Shown here: piece after piece, positions 1 through 9,344 of the stretch | How positions within the stretch are numbered: the stretch's first letter is position 1 | Layout of the letters: the number at the start of each line of letters is the position of its first letter | Assembly (NCBI RefSeq): GCF_014218805.1 | Contig: NZ_JACJUV010000001.1 | Location: 3,918,501 to 3,982,500 of the forward strand | Direction of reading: 5' to 3' | DNA from: Teredinibacter franksiae | GTDB lineage: Bacteria; Pseudomonadota; Gammaproteobacteria; Pseudomonadales; Cellvibrionaceae | Length of the DNA stretch: 64,000 bases | Position numbers and translations under genes: made by a program | The notes under the pieces: generated by a model | The model's database searches: none | What the model was told of the DNA's origin: nothing | What the model saw: only the letters and a program-made list of their open reading frames with translations

Positions 1-253
1 ACGTTTCCGGAATGGGTTTCAATTTTTACAAAAAATAACGGAAATATAAGATAGTGAATTAAAACAGGTGGTTAGGCATTTTTTTTGAGTTTTTTTGTAA
101 TCTGCCGGCCGCTATTGGTTATAAAGATACCAGTCTTAGTTGAAATCTGTACAAGGACCTAAAAATAAAATCAACGTTATTTTGGCGCGTTATTTCAACC
201 GACAAGACAGGAGGCGTCATTTTGTTTGTTGAGTTATAGAACCCAATTTTCGG

Positions 254-1150
254 TTATAGATGAGGGTCTGTCGATCCTGGCCAGCCGTAGAACCACAAAT
301 TTGGGTCGGCAAAGGCGGGGTGCTTGAATAAATCCTGGGGGCTGATGGTGGTGAATATCTGGCGTTTATCAACGTCTCTTTTCATCTGTTTTACATCGTG
401 AAAATTGGCGAATATTTTGTCGAAAATGCCATTGTGATGGATTCTCCATATGCCCGTTCTCATGCGCTTGGTAAGCCGCTCTTCGTGAGGTGATACAAAA
501 ATGTAAAGTGGTTGAAACAATAGAAGCATTTTTGTCTCTTCAACGATTATGTTCGGGTGACTTAGCGCTATTTTTTTTGCGTCTCGACGAGCCTCGTAAA
601 TTGCTTTTGGGTAGTAGTCATAGCGCGCGTGGTTCAGCATGTCATAGAAACGTTTAACACTGGTATCACTGTATATTTGGAAGCCTAGGGAGCGCATGCG
701 GATGCCCGAGCTCCAGGAGTAATCTTGCCCAGCACTCAGTTTTTTGAGGGATGCAATACTGTCTATCTTGCTAAATAGCGCTTTGCTATTTTTGTGGACT
801 AAAAAAATTCTGAAGCCGAGAGTACCCTTGCGAAGGGGGAAATAAATGGGTGTTACCTGATTTTCCCATTCGGTTCGGGTAGGTGCTGGCGCTACGTTTA
901 TCAAGTTGCCGCTGGCCAATTCCTTGAGTAGGCGTGCGCGAGGCATAAAGCGTGGGTGGTGGCTTACCTCATACTCGCCGAAGTCGGCGACGGTTGCTTC
1001 CAATGCGGCCCTAATTGCGGTCAGTTCAAATTGGTATGCAAGGGGGTCTGAGCTGCCCATTACGTTGGGTAGGCGTATGAGATCCTTTGCGCTTGCTATG
1101 GAGGTATACCAAAGCACAAATAAAATGAGTAATAGTCTAACGAACAACAC
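254..1150 (-). CDS. Periplasmic solute-binding-like protein (SBP family 3-like)
   Basis: 298 residues with an N-terminal hydrophobic signal (about 1-21, ending near SIASA) and the layout of small extracellular solute-binding proteins of the amino-acid ABC type. The next gene downstream of the start region (1238-2107) is a diverged paralog: both share a central block with PLRKGTLGFRIFLV here and PLYKGLLGMRLLLI there, and a similar YDYYPKAIYEARR / FDAFPRGLQEPW block. No permease or ATPase gene is adjacent, so transport is not implied; proteins of this shape also act as sensors or orphan binding proteins. The start is GTG at 1150, with AGGAG only 3 nt upstream; the following TTG codon would give better spacing. 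Ligand unknown. Confidence 0.7.
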   Translation of the reverse strand: MLFVRLLLILFVLWYTSIASAKDLIRLPNVMGSSDPLAYQFELTAIRAALEATVADFGEYEVSHHPRFMPRARLLKELASGNLINVAPAPTRTEWENQVTPIYFPLRKGTLGFRIFLVHKNSKALFSKIDSIASLKKLSAGQDYSWSSGIRMRSLGFQIYSDTSVKRFYDMLNHARYDYYPKAIYEARRDAKKIALSHPNIIVEETKMLLLFQPLYIFVSPHEERLTKRMRTGIWRIHHNGIFDKIFANFHDVKQMKRDVDKRQIFTTISPQDLFKHPAFADPNLWFYGWPGSTDPHL

Positions 1151-1237
1151 GTGCTCCTAGATCCATGTCCGTGAGTGGAAGTACAGTGAGCTTGGTTCTT
1201 TCTTATTATTGTAACGGGTGCTCATTGTCTCGACTGC

Positions 1238-2107
1238 CTACAAGTCTCCAATATCGAGCCAAAGGGCTTTTTCATCTACGGGTGTGCCTGGAGGCAGATA
1301 GGGGTTGTCTATGGAAAGTATAATACGGCCCACCGCATTGGCGTTTTTTAAAGCATCCATTACTTGGTCACTGTAAAAGAAGTAATCGTCAAAATTTTTG
1401 TCGGCAATTGCCATCTTCAGTCCGTTTTCCAAAGCGTGCGCCAGTTGCGTATTTTGGTTACTGACAAAAAAGTAGGTGGGCAGCTTGTAGGCCAGTAATA
1501 AGTTGCTCTCAACGGCGAGGGGGATGCCTGGGTTTGATTTAATTTCGGCCCAAGGTTCCTGTAGCCCTCGTGGAAATGCATCAAATTCTCCTGCGTTTAG
1601 CTTGCCAAATAGCGCTTCATAGGTGGGTGACAGCACTACGTTGAATCCAGCGTTCTCCAGAATAGTTACGTCTGGCCACCCTTTACCTTGTCCGAGGCGG
1701 ATGTTTTTCAGCGCGTCTATACTGTGAACCGAATCAAATTTTTGTTGTTGATCTGGGCTGATCAAAAGTAAGCGCATACCCAGTAGCCCTTTGTACAGAG
1801 GAATACGAATGGGCCGTAGTTGTTTTTCTAGTTGTTTGGAGGTGCCCGACCACATAATAGAAATCTCTCCCTGCTCAATGGCGTTAACCATTTGGCTGCG
1901 ATCAAGGTCGGTATAGTTAGCGCGCGAGTTTACTTCAAACTGAACGTCTAGGTCTGAATAGCTTAGCGCCAGCTCCACCAGGCCTTCCATGTACTTTTCT
2001 TTTTCTCCTTCAAAGGGGAAGTGACGAATGGTGAGGGTTTCAGCAGCGGTGGGTAAAACACTGAGTTGTAAAAATACAAAGAAAACATACTGCCGATATA
2101 AAGCCAT
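1238..2107 (-). CDS. Periplasmic solute-binding-like protein, paralog of the preceding gene
   Basis: An upstream in-frame start at 2209 exists, but ATG at 2107 is preferred: it has GAGG about 10 nt upstream and opens directly into a signal peptide (MALYRQYVFFVFLQL, cleavage near PTAAE). The mature protein, about 270 residues, resembles small family-3 solute-binding proteins (LTIRHFPFEGEKEKYMEG at its start). It lies 87 bp from its leftward paralog at 254-1150, so the two are probably cotranscribed after a local duplication. There are no ABC transporter partners in view. Substrate and role are unknown; periplasmic location is inferred from the signal peptide. Confidence 0.7.
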   Translation of the reverse strand: MALYRQYVFFVFLQLSVLPTAAETLTIRHFPFEGEKEKYMEGLVELALSYSDLDVQFEVNSRANYTDLDRSQMVNAIEQGEISIMWSGTSKQLEKQLRPIRIPLYKGLLGMRLLLISPDQQQKFDSVHSIDALKNIRLGQGKGWPDVTILENAGFNVVLSPTYEALFGKLNAGEFDAFPRGLQEPWAEIKSNPGIPLAVESNLLLAYKLPTYFFVSNQNTQLAHALENGLKMAIADKNFDDYFFYSDQVMDALKNANAVGRIILSIDNPYLPPGTPVDEKALWLDIGDL

Positions 2108-2315
2108 TCCGTTATTGCCTCGCCGCACACGTGGGATCTCGTTAAATGGAGTTACTTTCACTCTAGCCCAGATGCGGCGTCTGCAGGTTCCAAAACGCGT
2201 TTTTGGCATTATTTTAGTTTTTGGCGGGTAATTGAGGCATTCATCTTGCCAGGCCGTGAGGAATGGGAGGTGGTTGCTGAATCTGCCGCCACAGATAAGT
2301 AGGGTAAAAAATAAT

Positions 2316-2329
2316 CTGATACGTTTACC
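2316..2329. promoter_or_regulatory. Degenerate second copy of the LacI-type operator
   Basis: CTGATACGTTTACC keeps the right half (CGTTTACC) of the perfect palindrome centred 58 bp downstream. It may be an auxiliary operator; one half is poorly conserved, so support is limited. Confidence 0.3.
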
Positions 2330-2372
2330 TATTATCTTTAAAATAATGGTTATATACTCGGCAAAACCTGGC

Positions 2373-2388
2373 AGGTAAACGTTTACCT
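2373..2388. promoter_or_regulatory. LacI/GalR-family operator upstream of the GH53 galactanase
   Basis: AGGTAAACGTTTACCT is a perfect 16-bp palindrome with the central CG typical of LacI/GalR-family operators. It sits 131 bp before the galactanase start, within the divergent spacer. No lacI-type gene is in the window, so the regulator would act in trans. Sequence-direct for the palindrome, inferred for the function. Confidence 0.6.
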
Positions 2389-2518
2389 TTTTTTACTGAT
2401 GTAACCCAATAATTATAAATGTTACAGCTGTTTCTTTTACGGGTTTCTAAACCACGATGTGATCTCTAGCTGGCTGCGATAGCAGGCTGGCGTATAACCA
2501 TAATTTGAGGATACATGT

Positions 2519-4003
2519 ATGCTCCGAACAGCTTACTTTAAGACAATAGCCGTTCTAGTTACCGCAATTCTGAGTTTTGCGATTGCTTTCCAAGCTCACG
2601 CGTTTACGAAGGGTGCGGATGTCAGTTGGCTAACCGAAATGGAGGCCAATGGTTACCGCTTTTACGACGATAACGGCACTGAACGCGATCTCTTTGAGAT
2701 TCTAAAAGAACACGGTATGGACTCCATTCGTCTGCGGGTTTGGGTTAACCCAAACGGAGGCTGGAGCGGGATAAGCGATACCATTGCCAAAGCTCAGCGC
2801 GCCAAGGCTGCGGGAATGCGTATTTTAATCGACTTCCACTACAGCGACTCTTGGGCCGATCCAGGGCAGCAGACTAAGCCAGCGGCTTGGGCGAATTTGT
2901 CTATGGAAGATCTAATGTCACAAGTATGGTGGCATACACGCGATTCGCTTACGGCCATTAAAAACGCCGGTATTACCCCAGAGTGGGTACAGGTGGGTAA
3001 TGAAACTAACAACGGCATGCTTTGGGACGATGGCCGGGCGTCGGTCAACATGCAAAATTACGCCTGGCTCACTAACAGCGGCTATGAGGCGGTAAAAGAG
3101 GTGTTCCCTAATGCTCAGGTTGTGGTGCACTTAGCGAACTGCCACGACAACGCCAACTTCCGTTGGATATTTGATGGCTTGACCAATAATGGTGGCAAAT
3201 TCGATATTATTGGCGCTTCCTCGTACCCCATGCATTCTGGCCTAGATTGGCAAACAGCAAACAATAATTGCCTATCAAACCTCAACGATATGGTGTCGCG
3301 CTACGACCGTGACGTTATGGTTGTCGAGCTGGGTGTTCCCTGGGATCAGCCCGATGCACAAGACGTTGTTGCCGACGTTATCAGTAAAGTTCGTGCCGTA
3401 AATAATGGTCGTGGTCTGGGGGTGTTTTATTGGGAGCCTCAGGGGCAAAACTTTAGTGGTTATACCCTGGGCACCTGGAACCCCAACACCGGTCGCCCAA
3501 CAGCGGCGCTGGATGCATTTCTTGAAGGTGCCAGTGGCGGTGGTGGCTCAGATTCCTCAGGCGGCACTGGCCTAAGTGAAGGCCGATACGCGATTATCTC
3601 TCGATTCAGCGGTAAAGCCCTTGATGTGGAAGGTAATAGCACTAGCGACGGAGCCAACCTGGTTCAGTGGAGTTATGGTGGAGGCGCTAACCAACAGTTT
3701 GATATTGCCAGTCTTGGTGATGGCACATTCTCTATTCGTCCCGCGCATAGCGGCAAGTCGTTAGATGTGTACGGCTTCAGTACCGAAAATGGGGGCGATA
3801 TTCGTCAGTGGAGCTACCTTAACGGCGTTAATCAACGCTGGCGTATTGAAGCGGTGGAAGACGGCTATTACAAAATTGTGTCTGTACACAGTGGAAAAGC
3901 ACTGGACGTATACGCTTGGGATTCTAACAATGGCGCCAATATCGCCCAGTGGGATGATCTTGGTGGCACTAACCAACAGTGGCAGTTCCGGCGTATCGAC
4001 TAA
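2519..4003 (+). CDS. Secreted endo-beta-1,4-galactanase, GH53 with C-terminal CBM13 (ricin-type lectin)
   Basis: Predicted to cut beta-1,4-galactan side chains of pectin outside the cell. Signal peptide about 1-28 (ends AFQAHA). GH53 domain about 29-337 with the family hallmarks GADVSWLTEME, IRLRVWVNP, LIDFHYSDSWADPG, the acid/base Glu162 in WVQVGNETNNG and the nucleophile Glu270 in VMVVELGVPW. A Gly/Ser linker (339-352) leads to a ricin-B-type lectin of about 140 residues with three similar repeats, each carrying GK(A/S)LDV and QW motifs. Start ATG at 2519 has GAGG 9 nt upstream. It is monocistronic: a LacI-type palindrome lies upstream and an intrinsic terminator follows. Length is normal for GH53 plus one lectin module. 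Confidence 0.95.
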   Translation: MLRTAYFKTIAVLVTAILSFAIAFQAHAFTKGADVSWLTEMEANGYRFYDDNGTERDLFEILKEHGMDSIRLRVWVNPNGGWSGISDTIAKAQRAKAAGMRILIDFHYSDSWADPGQQTKPAAWANLSMEDLMSQVWWHTRDSLTAIKNAGITPEWVQVGNETNNGMLWDDGRASVNMQNYAWLTNSGYEAVKEVFPNAQVVVHLANCHDNANFRWIFDGLTNNGGKFDIIGASSYPMHSGLDWQTANNNCLSNLNDMVSRYDRDVMVVELGVPWDQPDAQDVVADVISKVRAVNNGRGLGVFYWEPQGQNFSGYTLGTWNPNTGRPTAALDAFLEGASGGGGSDSSGGTGLSEGRYAIISRFSGKALDVEGNSTSDGANLVQWSYGGGANQQFDIASLGDGTFSIRPAHSGKSLDVYGFSTENGGDIRQWSYLNGVNQRWRIEAVEDGYYKIVSVHSGKALDVYAWDSNNGANIAQWDDLGGTNQQWQFRRID

Positions 4004-4012
4004 ATACGTCTA

Positions 4013-4040
4013 GGGGTGGGCCTCGTGCTCGCCCCTTTTT
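4013..4040 (+). terminator. Rho-independent terminator after the galactanase
   Basis: A 9-bp stem (4013-4021 with 4027-4035, two G-T wobbles) and 5-nt loop are followed by TTTTT, 9 bp after the stop codon. Confidence 0.8.
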
Positions 4041-4214
4041 GTGTTACTTTCCAGAGCGGCCTAGTCAAAATGTTGTAGTTAACGTGTTCTTTTGTTCTTT
4101 CGTACTTTGGATCGGGTCTAAAACGCATAAAAACGGACTAAAAGGCTATTATTTCGACGTACTCTGGCGGTATCCGCGCTAGACTTAGGGCACACTTTTT
4201 CCCAATTCCAGCCC

Positions 4215-5921
4215 ATGACCCAGGAGAGCGAAAGCTGCCCAACTAACCTGCACGAGTTCCCCTCATCGCATAGTCAGGGCACCAACCCCACACCCAAACT
4301 GCGTAAATTTCGCAGTCTGCAAATGATCGCGATCGCGATCGCGTGTGCCTGGCTTGTTGGCGGCAGTTTGTTCAGTAGTCAATTTATTGCTCATAAGCTC
4401 AATCAGCGATTACAAGCGAGTCAGCAACAGCTCGATAGCGAAGTGGGTTATTTGGTTCGTGTGTTTGAGCAGAACCTTCATCAGGCTGAACAGTTATCCA
4501 AAACCTTATCTTTTGACCGTTCACTTATTGAGTTTGCGCATGCCAGCAGACAGCGTAATGGCTATTTGGGCGCTATCGAGCGCAGCGAGCGTGTCCAACA
4601 TTTAATGGAGGCGCCCGGTGTTGCAGAGGTTAATGATCTGTTTCGGCGGATGGTATTGCATATCGATGCTTACCAGGTATTTATGCTCGACTACTGGGGA
4701 TACTGCGTTGGCTCAGGTCGCAGTGGAGAAAGCGACGATTGTATCGGTGCGCGCTACCATAATCGAGAGTATTTTCAGCTGGCCGCAAGTCAAGGGTCTG
4801 GCCGACAATTTGCCGTTGGGCGTTTACACGCGGTACCTTCCTTTTTCTTTTCAACAGCACTGCATGACAACGAGGAATTTGTCGGGGTGATAGTGGTGCG
4901 GCTGCTAACGAGCGATGCTATAGATTTCATTCATCCCAGCGCTTCAGTTGCGCTGGTTGGCGATGAAAACGGCATAGTGATCGGTAGTTCAGACCCCACA
5001 TTACTGTTTCACCATGTGGGGCCTGCGTTGGCGCCAGTGCCACGAATTGGCGAATATCGGCGGTTATACAAGCAGCCCGATATGCGCATAATGGCGATCG
5101 AAATGACAGCAATCGAGAGGGGTAGTGTATCGATTTGGACGTGGCAGGGAAGGCGGCATTTAATTGGCCAAAATAGCGTAGCGCGTAATGATTACCACGT
5201 TTTTTTACTGCAGGATGTCGAAGAGGTATTCGAAACAGCCCACGGCCATTGGGGGTTTAGTATTACTGTTTTACTCGCGGGTATTTTACTTATCGTACTT
5301 GTTGAGCGAAGCCTCAACTTTAGTCAGTCACGTAAGGCACACCTGCGGGCATTGTCACTAGCAAACGAAAATCTATCACAGGTCTCCAATGAACTCTATG
5401 AGCTTACCGTCACCGATGCACTAACAGGAATCAGCAGTCGGCGTTATTTTGGTCAGCGCCTCGAGCAAGAAGTTGCGCGTGAATTACGCCGCCCACAGGA
5501 TATGCCTCGCTCTTCCGAAAATTTTATGGGTTTAAGTCTTTTGTTGTTGGATATAGACAAGTTTAAAATCGTTAATGATACCTATGGCCATCCGGCCGGG
5601 GACGAAGCTATTCGTTCAATGGCAACTATCTGCGCCGATTTGGTTCGACCGAGTGACGTGGTTGCTCGTATGGGGGGGGAAGAGTTCGGCATACTGCTGT
5701 GTGATGTAACGCCGGAGCAAACAAAGCTTATAGCGGAACGTATTTTGAAAACCTGTGAAACAACTGAAATTAAATTTGAACATCACCGTTTTTCACAAAC
5801 CTGCTCGATAGGTATTTCACGCTTGCAAAAAGGTCAGAGTGCTGATGGTTTGCTGTCTTCGGTCGATAAAGCCTTGTACGCGGCAAAGGATCAAGGGCGC
5901 AATCGTTATGTGTACAGCTGA
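4215..5921 (+). CDS. Membrane diguanylate cyclase with periplasmic sensor domain
   Basis: 568 residues. A cytoplasmic N-terminus is followed by TM1 (about 37-57), a periplasmic region of about 290 residues resembling a Cache/PDC ligand sensor (ARYHNREYFQLA, GVIVVRLL), TM2 (about 347-366), and a GGDEF domain (about 396-568). The active site is intact (MGGEEF, 486-491), and an RxxD product-inhibition site (RPSD, 478-481) sits at the canonical five residues before it, so it should make c-di-GMP with feedback inhibition. Metal and substrate residues DIDKFKIVNDTYGH are present. It appears monocistronic. The start has no clear ribosome-binding site. The sensed ligand is unknown. Confidence 0.9.
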   Translation: MTQESESCPTNLHEFPSSHSQGTNPTPKLRKFRSLQMIAIAIACAWLVGGSLFSSQFIAHKLNQRLQASQQQLDSEVGYLVRVFEQNLHQAEQLSKTLSFDRSLIEFAHASRQRNGYLGAIERSERVQHLMEAPGVAEVNDLFRRMVLHIDAYQVFMLDYWGYCVGSGRSGESDDCIGARYHNREYFQLAASQGSGRQFAVGRLHAVPSFFFSTALHDNEEFVGVIVVRLLTSDAIDFIHPSASVALVGDENGIVIGSSDPTLLFHHVGPALAPVPRIGEYRRLYKQPDMRIMAIEMTAIERGSVSIWTWQGRRHLIGQNSVARNDYHVFLLQDVEEVFETAHGHWGFSITVLLAGILLIVLVERSLNFSQSRKAHLRALSLANENLSQVSNELYELTVTDALTGISSRRYFGQRLEQEVARELRRPQDMPRSSENFMGLSLLLLDIDKFKIVNDTYGHPAGDEAIRSMATICADLVRPSDVVARMGGEEFGILLCDVTPEQTKLIAERILKTCETTEIKFEHHRFSQTCSIGISRLQKGQSADGLLSSVDKALYAAKDQGRNRYVYS

Positions 5922-6035
5922 ACCATTAGCGAGCAAAAGAGAGAGTAGCCTTAGTGTAAAATCATGGTTGCCCTAAGCTAATATTTAACACCTTTTTCCG
6001 TTATAGTCCGCAAACAAATTGGGAATGAAAGCTTT

Positions 6036-7346
6036 ATGTTTCAGTACACCCTGCAGGTACCATTGCAGCTAAGTCCTCATCAAGCCGTAATGAGAAAAAC
6101 GGGTTTTTTATGCTTATGGTTAGCATGTTGCTTATTTGCATTCTACGGCAAGTATAGTGCAGCTAGCGACAAGGTTATGGTTGAATTTTTGGGTAAAATG
6201 CAGCCGGAACTGTATGAACAAGATGAGAAAGTGTTCTTTACTAGAGTAACCGAAAAGTTGGTTGAATCCTGTGCTATTGAAGAGCCCGTTAGCCAAATAC
6301 CGAGCGTAGGTTATAAGGCTATCCGAGTACAGAGTGCTAAGGGGGTTTATGAAGTCCATTTTTTTTCCAACAGTATTCGTGCCTTAGGGGTTGAAGTTTA
6401 TCGAAAAAGCCAGAGCGGCGTAACAGAGTTGTTGGGCTGCTCGAATGCGTACGCGATGCAATTAATAGCCCTATTAGAGAGTAAATCGGAGGCCGACGAC
6501 ATCAAGGCGCGTCAACTTAAGCTTTCCAGTTATGAGCCTAATTCATTAGGTTGGACATTCGACGATAATGATGTGGCCGGTGGCTACATGGATTTTAAAG
6601 TGTCGTTACGATACCCGCTTTTTAACAGTGGTCAATATTCTGAGCGGGCGTGGCTCCTGACTCCGTTTCTTGCTTTTACCGGTCGTTTTTCTCAATATAT
6701 AGGTAGTGTTAAGTCATCACCTGTAATCGCAAAGCGTTTTAATCCCAAGTTATTTGTGCGCCATTGGTTGGGCAACGAAGATCACTATATTGATTTTGGT
6801 TATGCCCATGAATCTAACGGGCAGAGCGTGGAAAGTTTGACGCAGTTCCAGCAGCTACAAGAAGATCTTCAGGGAAGTGGTCAGTCTGCAGAGTTTGCCC
6901 GAAACTACATTAGTCGAGGTTGGGATTACGTCTCCCTCGACTGGAAGGCACCCCAGAAAAATGAAAAGCAAAATATTGCCTATTATATAAATCTTAAGCA
7001 TTTTTTAGAAAATGGGTTATTGCAAACGGAAATAGAAGAATATAACGAGTGGGAATATGAGCCAGGCATTACCGGAAAGCAGCGCCGGGAGGTAGACGGC
7101 ATTACCGCTTTATTTAAGTACCGTTACCACAAGCCCAGCAGAATAAATGTGTCCAAGCTAGCCCTGCTATATACAACGGGTATCAGTCAGCCATTTGCAA
7201 ACCACAGTATACGCGGGGAAGCCACGTTTGATCTCGGCGGAATACCGCTAATGGTCTGGGCGTCTCATGGGTACAACTCAGACCTTGTCGACTACTATAA
7301 AAAAGTAAACAGTGTAGGTATAGCGCTGGAGCTGAATACATTTTAA
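6036..7346 (+). CDS. pldA: Outer-membrane phospholipase A (PldA/OMPLA family)
   Basis: 436 residues; the C-terminal 260 form the OMPLA-type beta-barrel. The catalytic signature is visible as YAHESNGQS with His258 and Ser260 (the H-x-S pair of the family), followed by ISRGWDYVSLDW, and the barrel strands alternate aromatic and polar residues to a final Phe (LELNTF). The N-terminal 160 residues after the signal are an extension not typical of E. coli PldA, role unknown. Two starts are possible: ATG 6036 (weak GGGA upstream) and ATG 6090, which begins closer to the signal peptide (MRKTGFLCLWLACCLFAF). It hydrolyses outer-membrane phospholipids in characterised relatives. Ends convergent with the next gene, overlapping by 4 bp. 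Confidence 0.82.
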   Translation: MFQYTLQVPLQLSPHQAVMRKTGFLCLWLACCLFAFYGKYSAASDKVMVEFLGKMQPELYEQDEKVFFTRVTEKLVESCAIEEPVSQIPSVGYKAIRVQSAKGVYEVHFFSNSIRALGVEVYRKSQSGVTELLGCSNAYAMQLIALLESKSEADDIKARQLKLSSYEPNSLGWTFDDNDVAGGYMDFKVSLRYPLFNSGQYSERAWLLTPFLAFTGRFSQYIGSVKSSPVIAKRFNPKLFVRHWLGNEDHYIDFGYAHESNGQSVESLTQFQQLQEDLQGSGQSAEFARNYISRGWDYVSLDWKAPQKNEKQNIAYYINLKHFLENGLLQTEIEEYNEWEYEPGITGKQRREVDGITALFKYRYHKPSRINVSKLALLYTTGISQPFANHSIRGEATFDLGGIPLMVWASHGYNSDLVDYYKKVNSVGIALELNTF

Positions 7347-7750
7347 GCGAATACAAGTAGTGCAGTAAGTACAACATGCGGAAAAGCAACGGTGGGGCGA
7401 GAGGCCTGTGCTAGGTACTCTTTAGTTAATCCGATTAAGCCTGGGCGATTGTTTTGGAAGCTCTGGTTAAACTGAAAGGGCGCACTGTCGTCGCTGACTA
7501 TTTCTCCCGCTAGAACTTTCTCAAGAACGAGCAAGTGAGCTTCGGTTCTGGCTTGGTAGGTTTTCCAAATGGCGTCCTGAAGCCACAATACCGGCGCCAG
7601 GGCTATAATCGCCAAACTAATGTTGTCGTTTACCAAAATGAAAGCAGAAAGACCAATGGCAACAAGTTTTATGATCAGTGAGTAGCACTCAAATTTGTCG
7701 TGTTGCGATTGCAGGGCTAGCCATTCTTGTGAATAGTGCTGAAGCGACAT
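7343..7750 (-). CDS. Small integral membrane protein of unknown function
   Basis: 135 residues from ATG 7750, which has GAGAT upstream; an upstream TTG at 7768 would add six residues. Two adjacent hydrophobic segments (about 24-41 and 45-62, ECYSLIIKLVAIGLSAFIL, ISLAIIALAPVLWLQ) are followed by a soluble stretch and a hydrophobic C-terminal end (HVVLTALLVFA). The last bases overlap the convergent pldA gene. Family not recognised; resembles small multi-TM proteins annotated as hypothetical. Confidence 0.6.
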   Translation of the reverse strand: MSLQHYSQEWLALQSQHDKFECYSLIIKLVAIGLSAFILVNDNISLAIIALAPVLWLQDAIWKTYQARTEAHLLVLEKVLAGEIVSDDSAPFQFNQSFQNNRPGLIGLTKEYLAQASRPTVAFPHVVLTALLVFA

Positions 7751-7898
7751 GGTGTATCTCGATCTCAAAGGGGAAAGCGTATTTTTAAGTCGGCGCCGTG
7801 TGTATTGTATGTAGGCGTGATTATGGGTATTGGCGCATCTAACGTGAGCGCTTAGAAAGCGACGCTATGGTAACAAGGCTTTGCGCGTTTGTCTGGCT

Positions 7899-7996
7899 AA
7901 TGTTGTGTAGGTCTCAAGGCATTGTTGTGTAGGTCTCAAGGCATTGTTGTGTAGGTCTCAAGGCATTGTTGTGTAGGTCTCAAGGCATTGTTGTGT
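7899..7996. repeat. 22-bp tandem repeat, about 4.5 copies
   Basis: Unit starts ATTGTTGTGTAGG and ends TCTCAAGGC. Copies: 7899-7920 (one mismatch), 7921-7942, 7943-7964, 7965-7986 (identical), partial 7987-7996. It lies in the 417-bp spacer between a leftward membrane-protein gene and the rightward dehydrogenase; the rest of that spacer shows no gene. A minisatellite prone to copy-number change. Confidence 0.95.
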
Positions 7997-8167
7997 GGTT
8001 CATGTCTATCCTTAATTCCGTTAGCAATAAGTTACTTTAATGCACGCGCGCTTTTTTCTTTGAGCGTATTCCGCAACAAACATACCTCGGGCATAGTGCC
8101 TACAGGAATTTTCAGGCATGCCCACCCGCTAGGTTGCCTGCACCGAAATTAAAAGGAAAAATCACTT

Positions 8168-9220
8168 ATGAGTGCCGTTGGAACAATGAAAGCTATTGGT
8201 TACAGTAAATCCCTCCCAATCACAGATGTTGAGTCACTATCCGATATTAAGCTGCCTCAGCCTCTGGCAACAGGACGCGACTTGCTGGTAAAGGTGGCGG
8301 CGATTGCGGTAAATCCGGTGGACTACAAAATTCGACAGAATTTAGCGCCCAAAGAAGGAGAGCATAGGGTGCTGGGCTGGGATGCCGTTGGCGAGGTGAT
8401 TGCCGCAGGTGCAGAAGTTACCCAATTCAGGCCTGGCGATGTGGTGTATTACGCTGGCGATCTTAACCGTCAGGGCAGTAATGCAGAATACCAATTGGTG
8501 AATGAGCGCTTGGTAGGCTTCAAACCTAAAAGCCTGACATACGCTGAAGCCGCAGCCTTGCCGCTTACGGCTATAACGGCCTGGGAGCTGTTGTTTGAGC
8601 ATTTGGTCATTCAACAGCAATTACCTAGCTCAACAGACAGAACCACCGAGGTTATATTGGTTGTGGGCGCGGCTGGAGGCGTTGGCTCGATCTTGCTGCA
8701 ACTGGCACATACGCTTACGGGTGCAACTATTATCGCCACAGCATCACGTGAAAGCTCGCAGGCATGGGTTAAAAAGCTTGGCGCAGACCACGTAATAGAT
8801 CACCTACAGCCCCTTAAACCGCAAATAGAGGCGCTGGGTCTCGGCCCGGTAACGCACGTAGCCAGCCTTAATAGTACGGAATCTTATTTTGAGCAGTACA
8901 TAGAGTTGTTGGCGCCGTTCGGCAAGATTGCACTCATCGACGACCCCAAATCTTTTAGCGCGCTGAATGTAATGCAGCTAAAACGTAAAAGCTTGTCGTT
9001 GCATATCGAGTTTATGTTCGCACGCTCTATGTTTAATGCGGCTGACATGGACGAGCAAAGCAAGTTACTTAATCGGGTGTCCGATTTGGTCGATCAGGGA
9101 TATATAAAAACGACGGTGGGCAAAAATTTGGGCGTCATTAGTGCAAAAAATTTACGCGCAGCGCACAAAGAGCTGGAATCGGGTACGTCAATTGGCAAAA
9201 TTGTTTTGGAAAACTTCTAA
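8168..9220 (+). CDS. Zinc-independent medium-chain dehydrogenase/quinone oxidoreductase
   Basis: 350 residues of the MDR superfamily, closest in pattern to the ZADH/quinone-oxidoreductase group. The GroES-like N-terminal domain has AVNPVDYKIRQ and VLGWDAVGEV, and lacks the GHE zinc-ligand motif. The Rossmann nucleotide-binding motif is GAAGGVGSILLQLA, preceding TIIATASRE. Expected to reduce quinones or activated carbonyls with NADPH in the cytosol; substrate unknown. ATG 8168 with AAGGA 13 nt upstream; an in-frame ATG at 8186 (MKAIGYSK) is an alternative and matches the usual family N-terminus. Confidence 0.88.
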   Translation: MSAVGTMKAIGYSKSLPITDVESLSDIKLPQPLATGRDLLVKVAAIAVNPVDYKIRQNLAPKEGEHRVLGWDAVGEVIAAGAEVTQFRPGDVVYYAGDLNRQGSNAEYQLVNERLVGFKPKSLTYAEAAALPLTAITAWELLFEHLVIQQQLPSSTDRTTEVILVVGAAGGVGSILLQLAHTLTGATIIATASRESSQAWVKKLGADHVIDHLQPLKPQIEALGLGPVTHVASLNSTESYFEQYIELLAPFGKIALIDDPKSFSALNVMQLKRKSLSLHIEFMFARSMFNAADMDEQSKLLNRVSDLVDQGYIKTTVGKNLGVISAKNLRAAHKELESGTSIGKIVLENF

Positions 9221-9344
9221 CACAGCTCAAAACAAAGAAAATGTACCAAAGCTGTGACGGGCGCACAGGGTTAATCAGTACCTTCAGCCCAAGTAAATGA
9301 CAAAAACGGCTGAATAGCCCTATTCTATAGTAAGGATTTTTGTA

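Noticed and set aside
4325..4344. GATCGC tandem in the diguanylate cyclase gene as a regulatory site
   Set aside because: It encodes the Ile-Ala run of the first TM helix (AIAIA) in frame, so a coding explanation is enough.
7899..7996. CRISPR array
   Set aside because: The 22-bp units abut without spacers; it is a plain tandem repeat and no cas genes are near.
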